The position numbers and the translations under genes were made by a program. This document shows, piece by piece, positions 38,201 through 50,200 of a DNA stretch of 64,000 nucleotides. Source of the stretch: Cardiocondyla obscurior (lineage: Eukaryota > Arthropoda > Insecta > Hymenoptera > Formicidae). Position 1 is the stretch's first letter. Every line of letters starts with the position of its first letter. The notes beneath the pieces are model-generated. The model searched no databases. It was given only the letters and a program-made list of their open reading frames with translations, and was not told where the DNA came from. The stretch lies in assembly GCF_019399895.1 (NCBI RefSeq), contig NC_091864.1, forward strand, positions 2,210,001-2,274,000, given 5' to 3'.

Positions 38201-41200
38201 AACTGTATATTAATATACAATATTAGCTGATGCAAACTGATCTTCGCGATCGATAACGTGTACGTGTCGGGTATTTGTAACGCAGCACGTTTAATTTTCG
38301 TCACTTTTGCTAATCAAATATAACTTTTTTGTTTCAGATGGACAATCCAGAGGAAGACTATCGTCAAAGGAGCGCCAGCCTGACATTCCCGTTGGAAAAA
38401 AGTAAAAGAAAAAGTGTCGCACGCCGAAACTATACAAATACGAACCGCAGCCGGTTCGTCGGTCGCTTCGGGAGTTACGCTAAGTAATCGGACGCTATTC
38501 TTTTATGTAAAATCTTTTTAACGGGAGTGTCGTGGACTTACGTGCGAAAGTGTTCAATAAAAAAATTAATTTTTGTCTCAGTAATTGATCGGGCGCGTTC
38601 GCGAGTTTCTAGTGCGCGGGAGGATGGCTCGACACGTCCCATCTGAGTGGAGGAGCAGGCCCGGGACGGGCATCCTGCATCGGCGGAGCAACTCTTAGGT
38701 GAGCATAAATTTCTTTTACAAAATCTTTATTAAATATCAACTGTTACTTTTTTTTTTAATTAATTTGATTAACTATTATTCATGTCTACAATAATATATT
38801 TCTTTTTATGTTACAGCCACCGGCAGAACTCAACACCTCCGCTGCCATGCAGATTGGTAAGTCGCATGGTTTTCTTTTCATAACTTGTAATTTTCTCTTA
38901 AACCGTTAACACGTCGTCGACTATAAATTATTCAATTATAATGACGAGCACGAATTAGGACCTTCCAAAAATTAGCGCGCGCGAAGCGTGCACATGGTTT
39001 CTTCTAGTAAAACATAAATAAGACTTGTCACACAAAAATTTCATGAGGCATAGCTTACCGATAAAAGATATATTTTGAGGCTTCATGTCATCGGCAGGCG
39101 GGGCTGGTACCGGAGTATGCAAAGTTGTAACTTGCCTCTTCTCCGTTGGGCTCTCACATGAGATTGGGATATGATGTACAGTTGATCTCTTAGGTTCGGG
39201 GCTTTCACTAATTAACTGACTTATTCGATGAACCTAGGATAACAAAATATAATCAAATTAGAAAGCGAGATAAATACAAATTTAATTTAATTAAATTCAA
39301 TTTAACTTAATGCAAAATCTTAAAAACGTCTTCTCACGTATATATAAAATTATAGAACTTAAATTCACATTTATTATTATTAAATTCACATTTAAAATCT
39401 AAAACAATATGTATAAAACACTATCGCGACACCATAATCGTAACGTTACTTTCTTTTAATAATTTAATAACTGTTTTCTTCTGCAAATCAAAGTCGAGAC
39501 ACAAACGCGTAAAAGTAAGGTAAACCGAAGCGAACCTTAATGAAGTAATCGCGCGGTGATGTTGCGAGGTCCGAGTCGAAGTAATACATATTCAAATTTA
39601 TAAATCACTTTGAGAAGACCAGAGATGTAAATCTGAGCCGGACGCGACCGTCTAGGTGCTAAGACTGCCAGTGTAGGTAGTGTCTGCCGTGTTGGGTGTC
39701 AAGAACAAGCGTCTATAAACGTGCATTACATCACCAACTGGATTTCATGCACATACATAACGCGCTTGGGCCGATCCTTCGTACTGAAGTGACCAAATCG
39801 AGCTGATGATCGGCGCACGCATCGCGAACGCTTAGCTATAACTTTTCACTCACACAATATAACCGCTGCCTGTGGGTGCAGCATTCAGTCTCGCTCGGCT
39901 TTCTGTCTTTCGTAATAAATTGACGCAGTCACATGCATGCGTGCATTGTATGCAGAAAAGCTATTTAGTATAAATATAAATAGAATTGTGACGAGAGAGC
40001 GAGTGTGATAAGGCACTGAAATATATAATTCTTCCGACTTTAATCATTTTCATTAATTAAGTGCATAGAAAAATGTGGGAAAAGTAGGCGCGATTATAAA
40101 ATTATCGGACGGTAAAACTTACAGCGTTACGATGTTGCGGACTAGCAGATGTGGCTTGAGTTTGGTTGAAAAGCGACGAAGATGTTGGATAGACGCTGGT
40201 AGGACCGGGGTGACTCATTTGATTATTACACAGACTATGATCCCCGTTGAGGTACCTTGGTTCCTGAGTGTCGTGCAAAACGAATCCCTTTTGCGTCGGG
40301 TGGGGCGCAGCCCAGGTTCTCGTAGGATCCGCATACATGCGCAAGTCCTGCTGATAAGCTGAGGAAAAACAGAAATGTTCTACTAAAGCGTATTAAAATT
40401 AAAAAAAAAAAAAAATAATAATAATAACAGGCGATTAACTCTCAATTTCTAAAAGCAAGCTTTTCGCGAGTAGTCAGTCAAGAAAAATTGCTTTAAGATT
40501 CGTGCAGCTTCCAAACAATTGTTCGTTTTTTAGTTAGTAATAAGTTTTCGACAGAGTTTGTTTGTTACCACGAGTCAATCGATTTTATCTTTGTTCGGAA
40601 ATTAGTTTGATATTAAGTACCGGTAGGTTGAGGACTATATCGCGAATCCATAGACTGCTGGTAGCCTACTGCGGCCATTTCATTAGCTAGACTTTGTGCG
40701 GGCGCCGGCTGACCCCACATTCTCCTTTGCATTTGCGGCTGATCGTGCAAATAGAATTGCGATTGTTGTGGATCTTGCAACCTGGACGCTAACGTATTCA
40801 TCGGTGGCATTCCGTAAGACTGTAAGGTAAAGATTTGATAAAAAGCAACCGTCACGGCATGACGCAGGATTTATTTTCGGCATACGTACTTGCATGTGCT
40901 GCTGACTAAGACTCTGCAGCTGCTGAAGTTGATGTTGCATTTGCTTCTGGTGCTGCGACATCAAGTGCTGCTGCTGAATTTGATTCTGCTGATTTGCCAA
41001 ACGCTGTATATCCGCTTGAATTTCGCTTAGACTGTTGTTCATTCTACGACAAAGAACAACACATCGCATTACGCATTAGTTTTCGTAATTTTAATTGCAA
41101 TTTTACGTAATAATTTTATGAAATAAATACGAAAAGAAGTACTGACTGCGTTATGGATTGACGGTACTGTTCGGGATCCATATTTTCGATGTCCGGAGTA

Positions 41201-44200
41201 CGCCTGGTCTCAATAAACGGTGCATTACCGTCGTGCTCCAACCATTTGTGCTCGACGTCCCGTACATCCTCGCTAATTTCCTGCATTCGTTATCAGAAAA
41301 ATAGAATATTTCAGAAGGTTATTATAAAGTATTATAAATACGTACTTGTGTGTAATATTGTAGTATAGAGAAAACGCTTCTGTTTAACATTTCTGTTTTT
41401 TTTTTTAATGTCGAACTTTCTAATCATATTCATTATGAAAAAATTCTAAGCCTCGGGTTATTCTATAATTATACTGTTTAAGTGTATACTGATTACATTA
41501 CGAACGGTATACTTTGCACGGAAATTAAAACAATAAACTAATACAAAATTAAAATAAGTAAAACTGACGACGCATAACAAATCTATAGACCTGTGTATCC
41601 CTCGAGTTTGCCTTGATGTGATACAATAACGATATCTCGTTATTTTAAGACCCTATATAGATATTTACCCGAAGTAAGCACGAATAAAACATGATGGTAG
41701 ATTTAATTTGTTAATTATTACGTTCGTAATAATTGCCAATCCGCAGACAGATTTCTCGATCCAGTTATGGCCCGGAAACTTGGTGACACTGTTATATATG
41801 CAACATTTATCCATCTGTTTGATCAATATCTTATGTAACTATGAATAATATCAAGACTTCTCGAATTTCTCCAAGTTCTCGGCGCTTTAATCTGAAGCAC
41901 ACGCTATTACAGGTGTTAAATTCCGACAACTTGCCTCAACATCCGTAAAGAGTAAGGCAATTAACAGTGAGAACTTAAATTTTCGTACTTTATCTATTAA
42001 ACGTTAGAATTAGTCATTGAGAAGGCAAAGTATATACATTAAAGAAGTGAAATTTATTCCGTTAGTGGAAAAGTTAAAACATTAAAATTAAATATTGAAT
42101 TGTGTCTCAGTACCGTCACCAAATATAAAAATGCATAATAAGATAGAAAAACCAGATAAAAATACAGCGTTATTTTTCAGAGAGTGTTTAGTATTGCATG
42201 CGTGCTAGGAGCACTGTATGAACGAACGCTCAAGTGGACCATTATAAAATTTAATGGATCTATCTGTCTTGAGGCAAGGTTTCGTTTTCCTCTAAATCGT
42301 AAAAAAAAAAAAGGCATTAAGAAGCAAAAGAATATATTATCGAAAATATAATTTCTACTGAAAGGGTGGATATACAAAGCAATTGTACATTGCCCGTTTA
42401 ACTTCATAATTTCTAAACATCAATAGGGAAGATAATCACATCTGAATCTTTTTACTACTACGTACAATTGGGATTTATTAAAAAAAAAAAAGAATAACAA
42501 TTTGTTTTTTAATTAAAAAATGTAACTGACGTTCAAAAGCCATTCACATAAGCGCGTAATAAATCTTCTAGAAAATAAAATTAGAAAACGTAATTTATCA
42601 CGGGGTTTCTCGTCTACGTGGAACACTTGGCTAAATTATATCGTACCTTGAGCGAGAAGGGTCTCTGTGGTTTTTCTTGAAGGGGTTGTTGGGGTACAGA
42701 GGATGCCTCAGAAACACTCGTCGGGGTTGCCCCGGAAGACCCGGAGGTTACAGGGCTGGGGGGACCGATTGTCTCGGCCGGACTGTCCCCCCCGGACGTT
42801 GACGAAGAAGGAGATTTAACCTTACCCTGCAACCAGCCCAACCAGCGTGCCTTGTTAAGTACTCAGAGTCCGCCACCAAATCACCACCAAACACCACGGT
42901 GCCGAGTGTCTCCCCGCGGCCAAAGGTCACGTTACACTCAAGCGCGTTAAATGCCAAAGCCCATCCAAAGTGGCTCGCAAATCATACTTAATTGAACAAT
43001 AATTGGCTTAAACTACGAGCACGCAAATTTATCCTATTTTATATATAATAAAAAAAATTAAAAAAAAAGGTAAATGTGCGTGCGGGGATATATATATCCA
43101 TTATATGTATAATTAAAATTAATTGTACTTATCTCTTCTTTATATGTATATTGCACAATTTCACGTGTGATATATTATTATAACAACGTTGCTATAAAAG
43201 GGTTACAACAAAATATTAATTATTAGGGTATAATTATAATTATACCCTATTAGTACTCTGACTAGGAAGTATATCACATTTAAAACGTTTCGACTTGAAA
43301 GCTCTTTTTTTTAAATACATTAAACTTTTTTTTGGACGGAATTATGTCCATAAAACAACATGCAATGGTTTAAACAAGACGATTTTAACTTTCTCGAACA
43401 CTGTTTCAAATTCAATGCATTCACAACTCTATCAATACTTTACAACTAAAACAAACGTTAAAAGAAAAATAAAAAATAAATTGTAGAAATGTCCTGCAAT
43501 TTAGTTAAGTAATACTTAAAAAATTAATCCATGCACAACTGAAATAACTAAATAATATTAATCACTCGATTTTAAAGATATTAATATCGTTTTCAATTAA
43601 AAATAACACGTGCCAAATAAAATTTGTGTTTGTCAAACTAACAATTCCTGCTTAAACTAAAACGTGATTTAAAATAGAGGTGTTCAATCCTGTTGTAATG
43701 CAAAAATTTAGTGCGTTAGCATGCGCTTACCATCAAGTATAGCTGAAATATCAGAAAGAGAATTGTGTTAAGATAACATGGCAACCGAGATTATTTAAGG
43801 CGCAAACAAAGAGGAGATAAGATCCTACTATGTACAACCAAAGCGATTAAAACGATGATCTACATAAGTATATATAAAAAATTAATAGATATGAATTACA
43901 AATGAAATACGACTGTTGCCTGAAATTAAGCAATTATATACATATTTTACATCCACGTATTTTACGAGTAATACTACAAATTCAATTAATAGTCTTATAT
44001 ATGTACATACGTACAAGCAATATCAAACATCCGCGGTATAATTACAATCAAACATATATTACATTAAATTAATAAAAGCGGAAGAAAAAGAAACTTTGTA
44101 CTTTTTGAGATATATTAATTTTTAGTCTAAATTTAAAAATACCGTCACACAACATGGCAGACTTTAATATTTTATCCCGATAAAATATTACTTTTAATTT

Positions 44201-47200
44201 GCATTGATTTATATTACCCGCATTATTTTGTAGTTTTTCTTTGATCAAAAAAACAAACCATTAAAATTTGAACTATGACAGTGATATACGTGTAGAACTG
44301 ATACGCAGAACTAATGATGTTTAAGTGTTTAATATGTATATTATGTGGATTATCTAAATTACGTTCGAAATAATCTCACGTGTTTTTTTACCTTCGTGAC
44401 CGCTTGTAGAAAAGCAGCTTTTCCTACTTTTTGCCGCTGCTTCGACATGACAACTTCCATCTTTCGTTTTTCGTTCTCTATATGCCGTCGTTTTTCTTCC
44501 AGCTTCAATCGTATATTATTCAGCTGCGAGGCCATTATGGTACTACCGCCGTTTTCATCTAATATTATACAATTTTTCACTAATTTAAAATTGTATAAAA
44601 TCAAATTAATGAAATTAATTTATTGTTAGTGGTAATATAAAATAAGTTTTGTTTCTTAATTAAATTTGATTTTTGCTTCAATTTACCAATAGAATGCTGC
44701 TCCATTTGTTGCGACTGCTGATTGCTCTGCTGTTGCCACGTGGTTGTGTTTGGGAGAGTGGCAAACGTCGTTTTCTTTTCGTTGTTCCCGTTCCCATTAC
44801 TTTGACCGTGTTTCCTACTCGACTTAGCATCATCCTGTTCTGTGTATGTAAAATTGATCCCCTTTTCCGAATTCTGCTTACTTAGATTCGCGAAACTGGC
44901 AAACTTCGTTTGATTTAGAGTATCACCACCACCACCGCCGCCACTGTCTGTATTATTGTCGTTCTCTGCGCTGGAATGTAAGATTTGCCGAAGAGCGACG
45001 TTATCCAGACTACTATTAGACGCTTGCCGTCGCAACCTCGTCGGTTCCTCGCTACCGCTGTAACCGTTGTCCGCGATTATATGTTGCACGCCGCTACCGT
45101 ACACATCCTGAACGCTGGATCGCGCTGGTAACGTCGGCTCGGTGGTGTTGCGCTTGCCAGTGTGCGCGCCTACCTCTTTATCCGGATTTCTACCAAAATT
45201 GTGTAGATTATCCTAAATAAGAAAGAAAATTATTTTATTACACTATTCGTCTATTTCAAACAATCTTGTGCAGTAAATTTTTCTCGTGGCAATGAATGAC
45301 ACATTGCTATGCATAATTACGTGCGTTACGTACTTGAGATCCGCCGAAATTTTCGATGGTCAACTGAGAATCGTCCGTGATACTGTTCCGTCGAGACCGA
45401 CGTCCCGCGTAGGAACTCCGTCGTTGTTCTTCCCAGTTACTTGGCCGACCAGCGGCTTCAGTTCGGCCAGATTTTTCATCAGCTACGGAACTCAGTGTAG
45501 GAATACCCTTGCCACGATGCACCACGAAACTCTCTTCACTACCGGCGCGCCTATAATAAGAACTAAACTTGAGTTTTTACTAATTGATACATCTTTTATT
45601 TTTATAAAAATAACTTGAAATATTAAATAACGCACCTGTCATCGTACGGGTGATTCTCGGCAGTTTGTTGCAAAGATTGGGATTTCTTCACAGTGTTGCT
45701 TGTCGACTTCGTAACTGGAAGAATAATTCAATGATGAATTCATCGCCTGTTTGTATTTTTATTTAATTGAATGAGAAGGCTCATTCATCACTCAAATTAT
45801 ATTCAAGGAACAGTAAAATGCTCAACAGCTAATAAATTTATATCCTCTATGTTACATTAAAAATAAAGTTTACGCAAGATTATTTAATGCACAATGTAAA
45901 ATTCTCATGTGAATTATTTTATACAAGAAAAATGTACTCGGTGTGAGAACCATAGCGAGAGAAGTCGATGAAACGCTCGATAACGGCATGAGAATTTTAA
46001 CTTGTGCAAATTTCAAGACTCAAAATATTAACGGAAAATCTATGTCACATATTTTGAGAGAAAAATATCGAGTCACGCTACTAATATTCTAATTTCTAAA
46101 TTTTGTCGTTGAGTGTCAAAGAATCTGAAAATGAACATAACGTGAAACAAACGATTCAATACATGATAAACCATAAACCAAATGGCACCATAAACAATAC
46201 GAATATAACGTTGCAACGTAATCGTACTAACTAAACATGAAGTGGATCTTAATGAACGATGATGAAGTTTTCATCTTTCTCGCTGATTGATAGCTGCGCA
46301 CTCAAAATCTCATGCAAAAGAAATATAAGGTAAAGCCAATGATCCAATGCAAGCGACAGACAGCCAATGATCGTGTTGCAAAAATATGCACATGCAGGTT
46401 TGTTTCCGGGGGAATATATATACATCGTTCTATGTTCTCATGATAGTAATCGCATGAAATGCAAACAATACGTGATTAGTAATAAGCAGTGCTCCTCACA
46501 ATTTATAAACTGCACTAAGAAATTAGTCCCAGTGGGATCACGCGTTTTTTTCACTTATTGCTGAGTTTTTTTTTGTTTTGTTGAAGAAAAATACATATTT
46601 TCTCTTTTCCCAAAAAGAATTAATTAAAATTTTAACGGCACAGTAATTTAATTTGTCGATAAGAAAAAGTAAAAAGAAAAAGTAAAAATGATAAAAGCTT
46701 AAACGCTGTTATTAAATTCTAGAATTTGGTAATATGACTTTAATTAAAAGAAATTAAATTAGTAACAAGTATATTATAGTTACAATTATTATATTTCATC
46801 AAACACACTATTTGCAATTAGACAAGTGTCCGTTGCATTAAACGTGGATGTCACCTACATATAAGTGATAACGCGATAAGATGACTATGAAGTCGTTGAT
46901 CCCTGCAAGACACTCTAAACAAACGACAATGTCAGTCCACGGAAACGCGACTCGCAAAGGTAGACGACCAACCTAGTAGACATGAGATTGATTCTTTGTG
47001 TGGTAACGTATGGATACCTGTGAAACCTGGCGCGGATACGGAGAGGTTGCTTCTCAGATCAGGTATCGGAGCTATAGACTGTGGTAGGCTTCTCTTATGA
47101 GCTACGCCATGACTATTGCGCGGGCAGGCTGCACCCGTCGTATCATGTAGTTCATGGGCAACCGGAAGTTGACGAAAGAAGAAGACGAGGATAGCGTTGT

Positions 47201-50200
47201 CGTATCAAGCGTCAAGAAGAGGTTACACCATAGAAATATATGGAAATATTACAGTTGTAGATTAAGTGTTGCGTGTGGAGGAAAGTTCATAGTTCGCTTG
47301 GTATATCATATCTCTTTGCCCGTTGCAACGGTGATCTTATTGTTTGCAAAAAAGGCCAATGGTGGTCAAATGAAAAATAATATAATTAATTGCTGCTCTT
47401 AGGGTAAATTCGGATCAAGAGGCTGGGATATCGAGTGTGTGTATTGACACTGATAAAAAGCGTGATGCCATTACAATTGCAGGCAACGTTATTCATTTAC
47501 GATTTATTTAAAATAATTTGTATTATTGTGCGACGTCATGAATTAATTTAATTAATTTAGAATAAAATTGCAAATAATACTCGACACATATACGTTGCTT
47601 GCAACAGTAATGGAACATTATGGAGGAAAGTATAATTTAAAAAAAAAAAAAATAGAATGGGTATATAAAAGTCCAGTGTTTATAGCAGCCTTCACCAATC
47701 ACATTTATCCACCACCAATTTTCACAATTCCTCTTACTCTGCCACCCTTTCTCTCTCTTTCGTTCCATCGAAATATAGTGCCATATATTGTCGCGCAGAT
47801 TTACTAATTCTAATAAACAATCTCATTCCGAATTAGAAAATGTCCACGTACCATCTAGATATTGCATCGCCCGCTCTTCACCAGGATAGCGCACGCATTT
47901 CGCCGGATGAATCTCTAAAACGTTGTACATGTCAGCCAGAAAAACGACCAGGTTTTGCTTCATTGATCTAAAGTCGTGACAAGAATAATTAGAACAAAAA
48001 TAATAATTATATTTTTTTTTAAAGTAATTCAAAATGTATGAAATATTTTGTTATATTCCTAATTTCAAATTTAATTTAATTTAATTTACCCTCTCATATA
48101 CGTGACGTCCTCGGGTTGCATATGGAAAATCGAATAGGGCAGGCATCTGATGCAAAACGCGTGCACCAAAGAGAGATTGTGCAGCGCGTCCGCAACCGAG
48201 GGTCTTTTCGACACCCTGATCTCCATCCAGTTCAGCTCGTTAGGACAGTAGAAAGCGACAACGGCCGCCAAGCCGACACCGTCGCACAAAGATTGAAAAT
48301 CTTTGGCGGCGGGTAGCTCGGGCAGCCGCGTCTTATCGCCGCCACCTTCCTCGCTCTGAATCTTAGATATTAACGCGTGCGACACGTGATTAATCCAGAG
48401 CAGAAGACCTTTCTCGTGATCTGACGGTACGTCTACTACAGCCTGGGGGTCAAACCGTCTTATCGCCGAAACTACTCGGTCTCCCGTTACCACTTCTTTC
48501 GCGTACAAGACCATCAGGCCTTCTATCACAGCCATATGCGCAGACTGCAACAAAATATAAAGATATTCGTCGTGCAATGATTAAAATAATTTTATGCTGT
48601 TTAGTTTTATGGATAATATTCTTCTTAATTTTAGATTACCATTTAAACATATTCGTACGTGTCAAAGATGAGAAAATTAGACTCTATTACTATTTTTAAG
48701 CTTACCATCTTGAGTGGTGAATTTTGAATGAGAATTGTTTCGGTGAGTTGAGTATTGTTCTGCTCCGTAACATAGACACCTCTCCTGGCCAAAGCTTGAA
48801 GGATCCCGTAGTGATTCTGATTGTGATAGTTGGGATCCGAATAGATGTTGGCCAGTGCGAGGCAGTAGAGCTCCGCATTGGAAAGCGCGTGAACAATTTG
48901 CGGTTTTAGATGCTCCTGTTCCTGTAAACGTCATTTATCTCTAGAATAATATATATGAATAGCAGAATTCATAAATAATTATCTTTCTAAATATCAAGAT
49001 ATCTCAATAATTTTTATAACAAGAAATTCTTATCGACAGCTTCTCGTATACTTTTTCTTCTTCAGCTTACTCGATCAAACAACTAAAAATAGATTTACAA
49101 ATAATATTTTGTAAAATATTACTTTAATAGAGATTCTGTCAGATAACAAGCAACCGCAATTCATAGAGCAACGGTGCAACGAGGAATGTTCGCCTCGTGC
49201 AAGTCTTCCACGGAAGACTACCACGTTGACGAAATATCAAAAGAAGGATCTATAAGTTTTCGCGGAAAGTTGCTGGGCAAGTGATAAAAAAAAAGAAAAA
49301 AAAAATACGCGAAGCAGAGATAATTTAAAGATAGTAAGCACCAGGTACCTTAGCGTACTGTCGATCTAATAAATATAATTATATTATTAGTGTACGAAGA
49401 AGCAAATGAGAAACAAATATGAATAAGCAAAAATACTGTCGACGAACGTTAGTCTCTGTGCAAAAATAGATACACTGCTATTTATCTTAGTTTCCTTTCT
49501 AAGGCGTTTAATATTTATGATCCTTAAACTGTAACTATGTAAGTTTGTGCTTATACCTTGCGAGCCTTCCTCGTCTTTATTTCATGAGAATATATAAAGC
49601 TTCCTCCTCATTTTACAAACACGCACGTTTCCGCAGAAAGCGTCTTTATGATTGTAAAGAGATTTAACTTGCAGCAGTCAATTAGAGATATATACTTTTA
49701 TTTAAAAAAATATCTTTGACGCAATTCTCGGATGACCATATTTCACGGAAGACAGAAACATTTTTCACAAGTCGTTCCGACATTTATTTTAAGAATATTC
49801 GAGTCCCGACCCGATTCGTTAAGAGTTAACACGACACGTTATCACATTATTTGTCCACCATTTAATTGTTCTTCGTGAACAAAGTGTTTTAAAAGCAATC
49901 AATTTAAAAGTTGGTAGAAAATTACAGCTGTAACGAGCAGTTTATATCTTGTATAAATCACGTTCTCTTTTGAGCAAACTTACTCAAACACATTTCACAT
50001 TAAGAGTTATCACTGACACATATTATCCTCGTGGGAGGAAAGTACAAAGTTTAGTTTTCGTGAAATTTCAGTGAACTTCGCGGAAGTCTCTCCTATCTAA
50101 TATTTCCTCAGTGGATTTTCGAAGCAACGTAAAATGAGCTATTGACAGCGTCAATTTGTAACACGACATCGTTCGTCTTTTATCAGAATTCCTCGTAATA

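Larger units (their letters stand above)
38338..39011 (+). repeat. Spliced direct repeat, copy 1 (unknown family)
   Basis: Shares about 670 bp of interrupted similarity with 51862-52510 on the same strand. Features in order: a TTTGTTTCAG acceptor; exon-like 38338-38698; a 118-nt intron (GTGAGC...TTACAG); exon-like 38817-38856 ending GCAGATTG|GTAAGT; then shared intron sequence ending in TTCTAGTAAA near 39011. Blocks identical in both copies include the hairpin region 38440-38459 and GCGCGTTCGCGAGTTTCTAG. The family is not recognised. It could be a duplicated small gene, a non-coding RNA gene or the remains of a mobile element. Confidence 0.75.
37200..39058 (-). other. Patronin intron hosting an antisense repeat copy and a CpG-rich block
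   Basis: About 1.86 kb. A GC-rich stretch at about 37660-37910 resembles a CpG promoter. The plus-strand repeat copy 1 begins at 38338 and runs to within about 50 bp of the 39059 exon. A short TTCC/TTAGG-like relative (reverse strand) lies at 37458-37501. Confidence 0.7.

Noticed and set aside
38461..38487. RFG near the end of the small ORF read as an RFamide-type neuropeptide
   Set aside because: There is no signal peptide and no dibasic cleavage site after RFG, so the resemblance is accidental.
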